Under the pieces are notes generated by a model. That model was not told the origin of the DNA. It did not search any database and was given only the letters and a program-made list of their open reading frames with translations. Made by a program: the position numbers and the translations under genes. Shown piece by piece: positions 24,495 to 33,342 of a stretch of DNA of 64,000 nucleotides. The DNA is from Nocardia aurantia. Lineage in GTDB: Bacteria; Actinomycetota; Actinomycetes; Mycobacteriales; Mycobacteriaceae. The first letter of the stretch is position 1. Each line of letters begins with the position of its first letter. The stretch spans positions 1 through 64,000 of the forward strand of contig NZ_WEGI01000013.1 of NCBI RefSeq assembly GCF_009604425.1, in the 5' to 3' direction.

Positions 24495-24523
24495 TGGGGT
24501 CGCCGGCAGGTCCGGCGGCCCCA
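24495..24523 (+). terminator. intercistronic hairpin between urtA and urtB
   Basis: A 12-bp stem with one G-U pair (24495-24506 with 24512-24523, loop CAGGT). Such hairpins after binding-protein genes partly end transcription or protect the upstream mRNA, so that the binding protein is made in excess. Confidence 0.62.
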
Positions 24524-24555
24524 TACCGGAACGAAGTGAAATCGAGGTAACCCCA

Positions 24556-25440
24556 ATGGAAGTGGCGATCGGACAGCTCTTCACCGGGCTGAGTCTGGGC
24601 TCCGTTCTGTTGCTGGCCGCGCTGGGTCTGTCGCTGACGTTCGGACAGATGGGCGTCATCAACATGGCGCACGGCGAATTCATCATGGCCGGCTGCTACA
24701 CCACCTATGTCGTCGAACAAGTCATCCACGCGGCCGGTGTCGCGCTGATCGTGGCCCTGCCGGTGGGCTTCCTGGTCGGCGGGATACTCGGCGCCGTACT
24801 GGAAATGACGTTGATCCGCTGGATGTACGACCGGCCGATGGACACCCTGCTGGTGACCTTCGGCGTCGGGCTGATCCTGCAACAGGTGGTGCGCGACATC
24901 TTCGGCGCCCCGGCGAAGAACGTGGTGGTGCCGCATTGGCTCACCGGCGGTCTGAGCATCGCCGGGAGCGTGGTGCCGAAGACCCGGATCTTCATCCTGG
25001 TGCTGGCGATCGTCGTGGTGGTGGTCCTCGCCGCCGTGCTGAAGACCACCCCGTTGGGGCGGCGGATCCGGGCGGTGGTGCAGAACCGCAGCCTCGCCGA
25101 AACCAGCGGTGTCTCCAGCCGATTGACCGATGTGAGCACGTTCTTCATCGGCTCCGGGCTGGCCGCGCTGGCCGGCGTGGCGCTGACCCTGATCGGCTCG
25201 ACCAGCCCCACCATCGGGCAGAGCTACATCGTCGACGCCTTCCTCGTCGTGGTCATCGGCGGGCTCGGGCAGATCAAGGGCACGGTGCTCGCGGCCTTCG
25301 GTCTGGGACTGCTGAATTCGTTCATCGAGTACTCGACCACCGCCTCGGTGGCGAAGGTGATCGTGTTCGTGCTGATCGTCATCTTCCTGCAGGCCCGGCC
25401 ACAGGGTCTGTTCACCGTCCGGACGAGGAGCCTGGCATGA
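24556..25440 (+). CDS. urtB: urea ABC transporter permease
   Basis: 294 residues, about eight membrane helices, LivH-like. MAHGEFIMAGCYTTYVV, LLVTFGVGLILQQ and the coupling region QNRSLAETSGVSSRLTD are typical of UrtB, and GGLGQIKGTVLAAFGLGLLNSFIEYSTTAS near the end is specific to it. It forms the membrane pore with UrtC. Its stop overlaps the urtC start by ATGA. Confidence 0.95.
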   Translation: MEVAIGQLFTGLSLGSVLLLAALGLSLTFGQMGVINMAHGEFIMAGCYTTYVVEQVIHAAGVALIVALPVGFLVGGILGAVLEMTLIRWMYDRPMDTLLVTFGVGLILQQVVRDIFGAPAKNVVVPHWLTGGLSIAGSVVPKTRIFILVLAIVVVVVLAAVLKTTPLGRRIRAVVQNRSLAETSGVSSRLTDVSTFFIGSGLAALAGVALTLIGSTSPTIGQSYIVDAFLVVVIGGLGQIKGTVLAAFGLGLLNSFIEYSTTASVAKVIVFVLIVIFLQARPQGLFTVRTRSLA

Positions 25441-26594
25441 GCGGACGCGGCATGAGTGTGTTGCGGAATCCGTTGCTGCGCACGGTGGGTGGGTTCGCGC
25501 TCGCCGCGGTCGTGCTGTTCGTGCTGGCGCCGGCGGCCCTCAGCGACTTCCGGCTGAATCTGCTGGCGAAGTTCCTGTGCTTCGCGATCGTCGCGGTCGG
25601 GATCGGATTGGCTTGGGGCCGAGGCGGAATGCTCACGCTCGGCCAGGGTGTGTTCTTCGGTATCGGCGCGTACCTGATGGCGATGCATCTCCAACTGGCG
25701 GACGCGGCGCGGCTGCACCAGGACGTCCCGGAGTTCATGCAGATCTCCGGAATCGACACGCTGCCCGCGTACTGGCGGCCGATGGCCTCGGGGCCGGTGG
25801 CGATCCTCGCGATCCTGATCCTGCCGGGACTGGTCGCGGCGTTGCTCGGCTTCGGTGTCTTCAAGCGGCGGGTCAAGGGCGCGTACTTCTCGATCCTGTC
25901 GCAGGCGCTGGTCGCGGCGCTGGCGATCCTGCTCACCGGGCAGCAGTCCATCGGCGGGTTCACCGGGCTCAGCGATTTCCGGGCCTTCTTCGGTTTCCGG
26001 CTCAGCGATCCGGTGAACCGGCGGATGTTGTTCTTCATCGCCGCGGCGGCGCTGCTGATCGTGGTGGCCATCGCCCGGCAGTTGATGCACAGCCGCTACG
26101 GGGAACTGCTGGTCGCGGTGCGCGATCAGGAGGAGCGAGTGCGGTTCCTCGGCTACGACCCGGCCAACATCAAGATCGTCGCCTATGTGGCGGCGGCCTT
26201 CTTCGCCGGTATCGCGGGGGCGTTGTTCACGCCGATCGTCGGCATCATCTCCCCGGCGGACATCGGGGTGGTGCCCTCGATCGTGTTCCTCATCGGTGTG
26301 GCCATCGGCGGCCGCACCACCCTGCTCGGCCCGGTCCTGGGCGCGATCGGTGTGGCGTGGGCACAGACCAGTTTCTCGGAGCACTTCCCCTCGGGCTGGA
26401 CCTACCTTCAGGGTGCGCTGTTCGTGCTGGTGGTCGGCTTCATCCCGGCCGGGCTGGCCGGCTTCGGGCCGCTGCTGCGCGGGCTGCTGGAGCGAGTGCG
26501 GCCCGGCCTCGCCGAAGCCGTTCCGGTCCCGCTGCCGGTAGCGACGGCGACGCCCCCGATCGAGTCCACTGATCCCGCGAAGGTGGAGGCGTGA
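25437..26594 (+). CDS. urtC: urea ABC transporter permease
   Basis: 385 residues, LivM-like, with many membrane helices. GLAWGRGGMLTLGQGVFFGIGAYLMAMH and VRDQEERVRFLGYDPANIKIVAY (coupling loop) are UrtC signatures. GAGGAG precedes the ATG at 25437, which overlaps the urtB stop. The last ~25 residues are a Pro/Thr/Ala-rich tail. Its stop overlaps the urtD start as TGATG, so the genes are translationally coupled. Confidence 0.95.
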   Translation: MSGRGMSVLRNPLLRTVGGFALAAVVLFVLAPAALSDFRLNLLAKFLCFAIVAVGIGLAWGRGGMLTLGQGVFFGIGAYLMAMHLQLADAARLHQDVPEFMQISGIDTLPAYWRPMASGPVAILAILILPGLVAALLGFGVFKRRVKGAYFSILSQALVAALAILLTGQQSIGGFTGLSDFRAFFGFRLSDPVNRRMLFFIAAAALLIVVAIARQLMHSRYGELLVAVRDQEERVRFLGYDPANIKIVAYVAAAFFAGIAGALFTPIVGIISPADIGVVPSIVFLIGVAIGGRTTLLGPVLGAIGVAWAQTSFSEHFPSGWTYLQGALFVLVVGFIPAGLAGFGPLLRGLLERVRPGLAEAVPVPLPVATATPPIESTDPAKVEA

Positions 26595-27700
26595 TGAGCG
26601 ACGAGTCCGTTCCCGCCGCGTCCGACGGCGTCCGCGCCGACGACGCGGCCGGTACTGCTGCGGCGGAGCCGATTCCGGCGGAGCTCGACACTGTCGAGGC
26701 TGCCGCGCCGGAAACGGTCGTGGCCGAGCGCGCGGCGGAGCCGACTGCCGCGGTGATCGACAGCGCCGAGCCTGCTGCGGCCGAGGCTGAGGAACCGGCC
26801 GTGCCGGAACCGGCCGAGGACGCGACCGCGCCGGCGGACACCGATTCGGCCGCTGTGGCCGAGCCGGTGGTGGTGGCCGAAGCGGGCAGGCCGACCCCGG
26901 CGTCGGTTCGGATGGGGGACAGCGAGTATCTGGAGATCCGCGGTCTGTCGGTGAGTTTCGACGGCTTCAAGGCCGTCACCGACGTGGATCTGACTGTCCT
27001 GCAAGGTGATCTGCGGTTCCTGATCGGGCCCAACGGGGCCGGTAAGACCACGCTGATCGACGCGATCACCGGGCTGGTCCCGGCGAGCGGGTCGGCGCAG
27101 AAGTCCGGTTCGGAACTGCTGGGCCGCAAGGTGCACCAGATCGCGCGGCTCGGGGTCGGTCGCACGTTCCAGACCGCGAGCGTGTTCGAGCAGTTGACGG
27201 TGTTGCAGAATCTCGATATCGCCGCGGGTGCGGGGCGTTCCGCGCTCACGTTGCTGCGGCGGCGCCGATCGGTGCTGCCGAGTATCGAGGCGGCGCTGGA
27301 GACCACCGGTCTGGAAGCCTTGCGGGACAAGCCCGCCGGGGTGCTCGCGCACGGGCAGAAGCAGTGGCTGGAGATCGGCATGTTGCTGGTGCAGAACGCC
27401 TCGGTGCTGCTGCTGGACGAGCCGGTGGCCGGCATGAGCGCCGAGGAGCGCGAGGAGACCGGAAATCTGTTGCGCCGCATCGGTACCGACCGGGTGGTGA
27501 TCGTGGTCGAGCACGACATGGATTTCATGCGGGCGTTCGCGAATTCGGTGACGGTGCTGGCCGGCGGCCGGGTGCTCAGCGAGGGCAGCGTGGAACACGT
27601 CCAGGCCGACCGCAAGGTGCAGGAGGTCTACCTCGGCACCGCCGCCGCCGGGGATATCTACGCCGAGACCGAGGAGGTCGCCGATGTTGGAACTCGTTGA
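26594..27700 (+). CDS. urtD: urea ABC transporter ATPase with acidic N-terminal extension
   Basis: 368 residues. The ABC domain (from about residue 110) has Walker A GPNGAGKTT, the UrtD-type signature AHGQKQWLEIGM, Walker B VLLLDEPVAGM and the switch histidine in VVEHDMDF. Residues 1-108 are an unusual Ala/Glu/Pro/Val-rich acidic segment not found in ordinary UrtD. The ATG at 26594 sits behind GGTGGAGG and overlaps the urtC stop, so the extension is probably translated. An internal ATG at 26912 would give a normal-length 262-residue protein but lacks an RBS. Confidence 0.93.
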   Translation: MSDESVPAASDGVRADDAAGTAAAEPIPAELDTVEAAAPETVVAERAAEPTAAVIDSAEPAAAEAEEPAVPEPAEDATAPADTDSAAVAEPVVVAEAGRPTPASVRMGDSEYLEIRGLSVSFDGFKAVTDVDLTVLQGDLRFLIGPNGAGKTTLIDAITGLVPASGSAQKSGSELLGRKVHQIARLGVGRTFQTASVFEQLTVLQNLDIAAGAGRSALTLLRRRRSVLPSIEAALETTGLEALRDKPAGVLAHGQKQWLEIGMLLVQNASVLLLDEPVAGMSAEEREETGNLLRRIGTDRVVIVVEHDMDFMRAFANSVTVLAGGRVLSEGSVEHVQADRKVQEVYLGTAAAGDIYAETEEVADVGTR

Positions 27701-28391
27701 CATCCATGCCGGATACGGTCGCACCGAGGTGATCCACGGTGTGTCGCTGACCGTTCCGGACGACGGGGTGGCCGCGATCATGGGGCACAACGGCGCCGGC
27801 AAGACCACCCTGCTGCGCGCGGTGGTGGGACTGCTTCCGGTCCGGTCCGGGCAGATCCGGTTCGACGACGAGGTGATCTCGAAGCTGTCGCCGTCGCGGC
27901 GGGTGCGCCGCGGCATCGCCTATGTGCCACAGGGGCAGCAGTCGTTCCAGCAGCTCACCACCGCGGAGAATCTGCAGGTGGTCGCCGACGGGCGCCGCAA
28001 CGGCAAGGCGCTGATCGATGACGCGCTGGATCTGTTCCCGGCGTTGCGCGAACTGCTGACCCGGAAGGCGGGCCTACTGTCCGGCGGCCAGCGGCAACAG
28101 CTGGCCATCGCGCGGGCGCTGATCACCGAGCCGCGGCTGCTGATCCTGGACGAGCCGACCGAGGGCATCCAGCCGTCGGTGGTGGCCGAGATCGAGCGCA
28201 CCATCATCGATCTCACGCAGCGGACCACGGGCGGCAAGGGCGGCCTGAGCGTGCTGCTGGTGGAGCAGCACATCGGGTTCGCGCTGCAGGCGGCGCAAGG
28301 CTACTACGTGCTGCGGTCGGGGCGGATCACCTCGTCGGGGGCAGGTGGTTCCGACGCCGCCACCGAGGTCCGTGCGGCCATGGCGATCTGA
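27684..28391 (+). CDS. urtE: urea ABC transporter ATPase
   Basis: 235 residues with Walker A GHNGAGKTT, Q-loop VPQGQQSF, signature LSGGQRQQLAIAR, Walker B LLILDEPTEGIQP and switch His in VEQHIGF. The EGIQPSVV segment is typical of UrtE. It pairs with UrtD to power urea import. It overlaps the end of urtD by 17 bp, with GAGGAGG before its ATG. The cytosolic urease is not in this window. Confidence 0.95.
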   Translation: MLELVDIHAGYGRTEVIHGVSLTVPDDGVAAIMGHNGAGKTTLLRAVVGLLPVRSGQIRFDDEVISKLSPSRRVRRGIAYVPQGQQSFQQLTTAENLQVVADGRRNGKALIDDALDLFPALRELLTRKAGLLSGGQRQQLAIARALITEPRLLILDEPTEGIQPSVVAEIERTIIDLTQRTTGGKGGLSVLLVEQHIGFALQAAQGYYVLRSGRITSSGAGGSDAATEVRAAMAI

Positions 28392-28404
28392 TCCGGATTC
28401 GCGG

Positions 28405-29097
28405 ATGCCGCGCAAAGGTCGAAACTCGTTGAGCGAGAAGGTTTACCGCTCGTTGCTCCGAGACCTGTCCGCGGGGGCGATGTCGCCGTCGGAGCGGCTC
28501 GCCGAGGAACGCCTCGCCGACATCTACGGGGTCTCCCGCACGCCGGTGCGGGAGGCGCTGGCCCGCTTGCTCGCCGACGGCCTGCTGGAGCGGCACGCCG
28601 ACGGGTTGTACCCCTACCGGCCCCGGCTGGATCAACTGGCGGATCTGTTCGAACTGCGGATGATTCTGGAGGGCAGGGGAATTCAGCGGGTCATCGCCGG
28701 GAACGCGACGCACGATCAGCTCGCGGTGCGCCGCGAGCTGGACCTGTGGCGCGCCCGGTCCGAGCGAACCCCGGACCCGGGCCCGGATCTGGTCGTCGCG
28801 GACGAGCAGTTCCACGCCACGCTGCTGGCCGCCGCGGGCAACGCCTCGCTGGTGGAGGCACTCGCCACGGTGCAGGCCCGGGTCCGGCCGGTGCGCGCGC
28901 TGGACGTGCCCGCCGCCGACCGGATAGCGGCGATGACCACCGAGCACATCCGGATCGCGGAGCACCTGCTCGCCGGGGATCTCGACACCGCGCTGGTGGG
29001 GTTGCTCGCGCACATCACCAGCTCCCGTGATCACGTGCTCGCCAGAGCTCGGCAGGCGCTCGCACTCACCCGCCTGGGCCAGGCTGTGCGGGATTGA
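28405..29097 (+). CDS. GntR family (FadR-type) regulator
   Basis: 230 residues. The winged helix is at about 10-75 (VYRSLLRDLSAGAMSPSERLAEERLADIYGVSRTPVREAL), followed by an FCD-type helical ligand domain with the metal-ligand pattern DEQFH ... H. It begins 13 bp after urtE on the same strand, so it is probably co-transcribed with the urea importer and may sense a related nitrogen compound, though this is only position-based. The ATG at 28405 starts the conserved part. Confidence 0.88.
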   Translation: MPRKGRNSLSEKVYRSLLRDLSAGAMSPSERLAEERLADIYGVSRTPVREALARLLADGLLERHADGLYPYRPRLDQLADLFELRMILEGRGIQRVIAGNATHDQLAVRRELDLWRARSERTPDPGPDLVVADEQFHATLLAAAGNASLVEALATVQARVRPVRALDVPAADRIAAMTTEHIRIAEHLLAGDLDTALVGLLAHITSSRDHVLARARQALALTRLGQAVRD

Positions 29098-29136
29098 TCC
29101 GGGGCCGGGTGCGCGGGATCGCTCCGGCCGGGAAAT

Positions 29137-30546
29137 TCAGCGCAGCACGTACGGCGAGATCGAGCTGCGGTGTTCGCTGATATCGAGCGATTTGCCCAGT
29201 GGCGGGAACGCGCGTTGCGGGCAGTTGGCGCGCTCGCAGACCCGGCAGCCCGCGCCGATCGGGGTGGCCTTCGGCTCGACCAGATCCAGGCCGTCGGCGT
29301 ACACCACCCGATTGGCATGTCGCAGTTCGCATCCCAGGCCGATGGCGAAGGTCTTGCTGGGTTCGCCGTAGCGGGTGGCGCGGCGTTCCACGGTCCGGGC
29401 GATCCACAGATAGTTGCGGCCGTCGGGCATCTGGGCGATCTGGGTCATGATCCGGCCCGGATAGGCGAACGTCTCGTAGACGTTCCACAACGGGCAGGTG
29501 CCGCCCGCGGAGGAGAAGTGGAATCCGGTGGCGGACTGGCGTTTCGACATGTTGCCGGCGCGGTCGACCCGGACGAAGGAGAACGGGACGCCGCGCAGTT
29601 TCGGTCGCTGCAACGTGGACAATCGATGGCAGATGGTTTCGTAACTCTGCATGAAGAAGGACGACAATCGTTCGATGTCGTACCGGAAATCCTCCGCCAC
29701 TTCGTGGAATTGGCTGTACGGCAGCACGATCGCGGCGGCGAAATAATTGGCGAGACCCAGCCGGGCCAGCCGCCGGGTGTCCTCGGAGGCGAAATTGGCC
29801 TCGTCGACCAATCTCTCGATCAGGTCGCCCTGTTCGAGATAGGCCAGTTCGGCGGCGAGTTTGAACACCCGCTGACCCCCGGAGAGGTGCGGGGCGATCT
29901 CCAGCCGCCGCTGTTCGGGGTCGAAGCGGTGCAGCACGCCCTCGCCGAGGTCGATGCGCTCGACGATCTGCACCCCGTGCGCGGAATCGAGCCGGCGCGC
30001 GATCTCGCGAACGACGTCACCGCCGTGGAAGCGCATCCGGACGGCGAGTTCCTCGGCGGCCGTGTCCAATTCGTGGATGTAGTTCTGCCGCTGGTAGAAG
30101 AAGTCGCGGACCTCCTCGTGCGGGCGGGAGATGGAGCCGGTGCCGCTGCCGTCGGCGAAGCGGTCCTCGGTGGCCGCGGCCAGCTGGGCGGTCGTGTTGC
30201 GGTAGCGCCGATGCATGTTGACCATGGCCCGGGCCAGGCCCGGATGCGCGGAGACCATGTCGGCGACCTCCTGGGCGTCGGCCTCGATACCGAGCTCCTG
30301 ATCCATCACCACCTCCTGCAGCTCCGCCACCAGCCGGGTGTCGTCCTGCGAGGAGAAGAAGGTGGGATCGACGCCGAAGACCTCGCTGATGCGCAGCAGG
30401 ACCGGCACGGTGAGCGGCCGGACATCGTGCTCGATCTGGTTCAGATAGCTCGCCGAGATCTCCAGTTGTTTGGCGAGCAGGACCTGACTCAGCCCTCGTT
30501 CGGTGCGCAGCTGACGTAATCGCGCGCCGACATAAGTTTTGGCCAT
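29137..30546 (-). CDS. ramB: RamB/ScfR-type short-chain acyl-sensing regulator
   Basis: 469 residues. An XRE helix-turn-helix at 8-65 (LRQLRTERGLSQVLLAKQLEISASYLNQIEHDVRPLT) is followed by an IrrE/ImmA-like metallopeptidase-derived region and a C-terminal DUF2083-type domain with clustered cysteines (GAGCRVCERANCPQRAFPP). This is the layout of RamB, which controls glyoxylate-shunt and acetate genes in corynebacteria and mycobacteria. In many relatives it sits next to isocitrate lyase; here it is divergent from a DNA ligase gene. The ATG at 30546 follows a promoter with its -10 six bases upstream. Confidence 0.9.
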   Translation of the reverse strand: MAKTYVGARLRQLRTERGLSQVLLAKQLEISASYLNQIEHDVRPLTVPVLLRISEVFGVDPTFFSSQDDTRLVAELQEVVMDQELGIEADAQEVADMVSAHPGLARAMVNMHRRYRNTTAQLAAATEDRFADGSGTGSISRPHEEVRDFFYQRQNYIHELDTAAEELAVRMRFHGGDVVREIARRLDSAHGVQIVERIDLGEGVLHRFDPEQRRLEIAPHLSGGQRVFKLAAELAYLEQGDLIERLVDEANFASEDTRRLARLGLANYFAAAIVLPYSQFHEVAEDFRYDIERLSSFFMQSYETICHRLSTLQRPKLRGVPFSFVRVDRAGNMSKRQSATGFHFSSAGGTCPLWNVYETFAYPGRIMTQIAQMPDGRNYLWIARTVERRATRYGEPSKTFAIGLGCELRHANRVVYADGLDLVEPKATPIGAGCRVCERANCPQRAFPPLGKSLDISEHRSSISPYVLR

Positions 30547-30552
30547 TCGTCC

Positions 30553-30582
30553 AGTTTATGGATTGTTTCGCACGCTTGCCAA
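30553..30582 (-). promoter_or_regulatory. promoter of the ramB-like gene
   Basis: On the minus strand TTGGCA (30582-30577), 18-bp spacer, TAAACT (30558-30553), then GGACGA and the ATG. The start point would fall on or next to the start codon, giving a leaderless or near-leaderless message. Confidence 0.5.
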
Positions 30583-30688
30583 CGAATCAATTAACAAAAG
30601 GGTGCGCGACATGTCACATCATCGATCCGACGGCCGCGCCGACGCCGGTTCCGCGGTACCTGTCGGTCCCTGCCGTTACGGTCGACAC

Positions 30689-32263
30689 ATGCTGCTCTCG
30701 GAGGTGGTGACGGCCTCGGCGGACGTCCGCGCGACCCGGTCGCGGAAGGCCAAGATCGCGACGCTGGCCGCTCTCGTCGGCCGGGCCGGGCCGGAGGCGG
30801 TCGCCCAGGTCGTGGCATGGGTGTCCGGGGAGCTGCCGCAGGGCCGGGTCGGCGCCGGGTGGCGCACGCTGGCGGCGGTCGAGGTCACGCCGGCCGGCAC
30901 GCCGACGCTCACCGTCGCCGCGGTCGACAGCGCCCTCACCGAACTCGCGTCGATCAACGGCGACCGATCGGCGGCCCGCCGCCGCGAGCTGCTGGCTACG
31001 TTGCTGTCCGCGGCCACGGCGGCCGAGCGCGATTTCCTGATCAGGTTGCTGACCGGCGAGCTGCGCCAGGGCGCGCTGGCGGCAATCGTCACGGAGGCGG
31101 TCGCGGTCGCCGCCGGGGTGCCGGTCGAAGCCGTGCGCCGGGCCGCCATGCTGTCCGGCCGGCTGCCGGTCACGGCGGTGGCCGCGCTCACCGGCGGCGC
31201 GGCGGCGCTGGCCGAGTTCCGGCTCGAGGTGGGGCGGCCGATCCAGCCCATGCTGGCGGCCCCGGGCGCCACCCTCGACGACGCGTTCGCCGAGTTCGAC
31301 GGTGATGTCAGCGTCGAGCACAAACTCGACGGCGCCCGAATCCAGGTGCATCGCAAGGGTTCCCAGGTCTGGGTGTTCACCCGCACGCTGCGCGACATCA
31401 CCGCCGGGGTGCCCGAACTGGTCCGGCTGGTGGCCGAATTGCCGTGCGAGAGCGTGGTACTCGACGGCGAGACGCTGGCGCTCACCGATTCCGGCCGGCC
31501 CCGCCCGTTCCAGGAGACGATGAGCCGGTTCGCCACCGTGGAGCCCGGCGCCGCACCGGAGATCACCTCCGCCCGGGATCTGCTGCTGCACCCGTACTTC
31601 TTCGACTGCCTGCATCTGGACGGCATCGACTTCCTCGACGCCCCGCTGCGGGAGCGGCGCGCCGCGCTGCTGCGAGTGGCGCGGCGGCACGCGATTCCGG
31701 CGCTGGTCGATCCCGATGCCGAGTCCGCCGCCGAATATTTCGACGGCGCGCTGGCCGCGGGCCACGAGGGCATCATGATCAAATCGCTGGCCGCGCCCTA
31801 CGCAGCGGGCCGGCGCGGCCGCACCTGGCAGAAGATCAAACCCACCCACACCCTGGATCTGGTGGTGCTCGGCGCTGAATGGGGTTACGGCCGCCGCACC
31901 GGCTATCTGTCGAATCTGCATCTGGGCGCGCGTGATCCGGCCGGTGGCGAGCCGATCATGGTCGGCAAGACGTTCAAGGGTCTCACCGACGCGCTGTTGC
32001 AGTGGCAGACCACGGAATTCCCGCTGCACGAGCGGTCCCGGGATCAGCACACGGTGTACCTGTGGCCGGAGCTGGTCGTCGAGATCGCGCTCGACGGCGT
32101 GCAGGTCAGCCCGCGCTATCCCGGCGGCGTCGCGCTGCGTTTCGCCCGGGTCGTGCGGTACCGGCCCGACCGGGAGCCGGCCGACGCGGACACCATCGAC
32201 GCGGTCCGGGCCCTGCTGCCCGAGGGGCTCGCGGCCGTCCCGCCGCAGCCCGGCGCACAGTGA
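30689..32263 (+). CDS. ligB: ATP-dependent DNA ligase (LigB type)
   Basis: 524 residues. The N-terminal DNA-binding domain is about 1-190. The nucleotidyl-transferase core carries the adenylated Lys212 in the KLDGAR motif, with motif IV EGIMIKS and motif V TWQKIKP. The OB-fold domain is C-terminal. It seals nicks using ATP and resembles mycobacterial LigB (about 507 residues), an accessory to the essential NAD-dependent LigA. ATG 30689 is chosen by the MLLSEV start; there is no RBS and TACGGT (30677-30682) could be a -10 for a leaderless message. An earlier ATG at 30611 is less likely. Confidence 0.92.
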   Translation: MLLSEVVTASADVRATRSRKAKIATLAALVGRAGPEAVAQVVAWVSGELPQGRVGAGWRTLAAVEVTPAGTPTLTVAAVDSALTELASINGDRSAARRRELLATLLSAATAAERDFLIRLLTGELRQGALAAIVTEAVAVAAGVPVEAVRRAAMLSGRLPVTAVAALTGGAAALAEFRLEVGRPIQPMLAAPGATLDDAFAEFDGDVSVEHKLDGARIQVHRKGSQVWVFTRTLRDITAGVPELVRLVAELPCESVVLDGETLALTDSGRPRPFQETMSRFATVEPGAAPEITSARDLLLHPYFFDCLHLDGIDFLDAPLRERRAALLRVARRHAIPALVDPDAESAAEYFDGALAAGHEGIMIKSLAAPYAAGRRGRTWQKIKPTHTLDLVVLGAEWGYGRRTGYLSNLHLGARDPAGGEPIMVGKTFKGLTDALLQWQTTEFPLHERSRDQHTVYLWPELVVEIALDGVQVSPRYPGGVALRFARVVRYRPDREPADADTIDAVRALLPEGLAAVPPQPGAQ

Positions 32264-32500
32264 GCGCGACTGCCAGACAGTTCACAGGTCTGTCCACGGA
32301 CTTGTTCAGGTTCCGCGCGCAGGATGAAATGCGTCGGGCAACCGACACGGATCAACTGCCCTGATCCGCCATCCCCAAGTCGGCGGTACCGTCCATCCCT
32401 CGCCGGGGCGCCGACAGCTCGAGGGCCGCCGACGTCACCGTCCTTCCTCATCCGGTGCGCCGGCGGCCCCCGGTGTTCTCCCTCGCCGGCGCCGCGAGGG

Positions 32501-33022
32501 TCAATGTTCCAATTCGCGTGGGCCGCGCTCGTATTCGTGGTGACCGCTGAAGTCGGGCAGGCGGCAGACGCCGGTCGAGACCTCCGTGGCCAGATCCTCG
32601 TAGGCCACCGCCAGTTCCGACAAGCGGCGCCAGGCATCGTGCACCATCCACTCGGGCGCGCCGAGCAGCGTGGAATAGGCCTGGGCCGAGAACTGGGCGA
32701 GCCGGTCGATCACGGTGCCGACGGTCTCGGTGTGCATGCGGGCGCCTCCGTGCGCCGTGGGTAACTCGCGCGCGACCCACCGATCGATGTCGTGGACCAG
32801 CCGGGCGCGGTCGTGGTCGATCTCGGTGACAGTGCCCGGCTCGGTGGCCATGCGCTGCTCGTGCAACTCGGCCAGGCGGCAGGCGCAGCGCAACACGAAG
32901 TGTGCGTCCGGGCCGTGCTCGACCGGCAGGCCACGGCAGGCATCCAGCAGGCGGTGTTTCGGTGGGAGCGGTTCCACGGGAGCTGATGATGCACGTCCAA
33001 TATTTCTGATCGGCAACAACAT
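32501..33022 (-). CDS. DUF4254 domain protein
   Basis: 173 residues, helical. The pattern LAELHEQR, RARLVHDIDRWV, GARMHTETVGTVIDRLA matches DUF4254, a family frequent in Nocardia and relatives with no assigned function. The ATG at 33022 is the first start. The 237 bp downstream of it (32264-32500), up to the ligase gene, show nothing that I recognise. Confidence 0.8.
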   Translation of the reverse strand: MLLPIRNIGRASSAPVEPLPPKHRLLDACRGLPVEHGPDAHFVLRCACRLAELHEQRMATEPGTVTEIDHDRARLVHDIDRWVARELPTAHGGARMHTETVGTVIDRLAQFSAQAYSTLLGAPEWMVHDAWRRLSELAVAYEDLATEVSTGVCRLPDFSGHHEYERGPRELEH

Positions 33023-33040
33023 TCGCTGACCTGCGACTCA

Positions 33041-33244
33041 TCAGAACGAGCAGTCGGCCGGCTGCCCTGCCCAGCCACCCTTCAGGAATCGGAGAACGGC
33101 GCAGAACACGTCCTCGGAGGAGGAACCGGTGGCCACGGCGGACGCCCTCGCGGCGGCGGGTGCCGAGACGGACTCCGCGGCAGCCGAACCCATCGGCACC
33201 AGCACACCCGCGATCACAGTGGTGAATACGACGAGGTTTCTCAT
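33041..33244 (-). CDS. small secreted protein, 67 residues
   Basis: The protein has a Sec signal peptide (MRNLVVFTTVIAGVLVPMGSAAA, cleavage near residue 23) and a short mature part with two cysteines, in DVFCAVL and PADCSF, that could form a disulfide. GGGAGATG gives a good RBS before the ATG at 33244. A VFC...LKGG...PxDC pattern of this sort is common in small actinobacterial exported proteins of unknown function. It ends 18 bp from the DUF4254 gene on the same strand. Confidence 0.72.
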   Translation of the reverse strand: MRNLVVFTTVIAGVLVPMGSAAAESVSAPAAARASAVATGSSSEDVFCAVLRFLKGGWAGQPADCSF

Positions 33245-33342
33245 CACATCTCCCGTTCCTCGATCAGTCTCGGCGGCTTTGGGTTTCGCCCGTCCGGCAT
33301 CGGAACCGGCGCGGGTGGCGCACCCGAACTTCGGTGCCCGGA

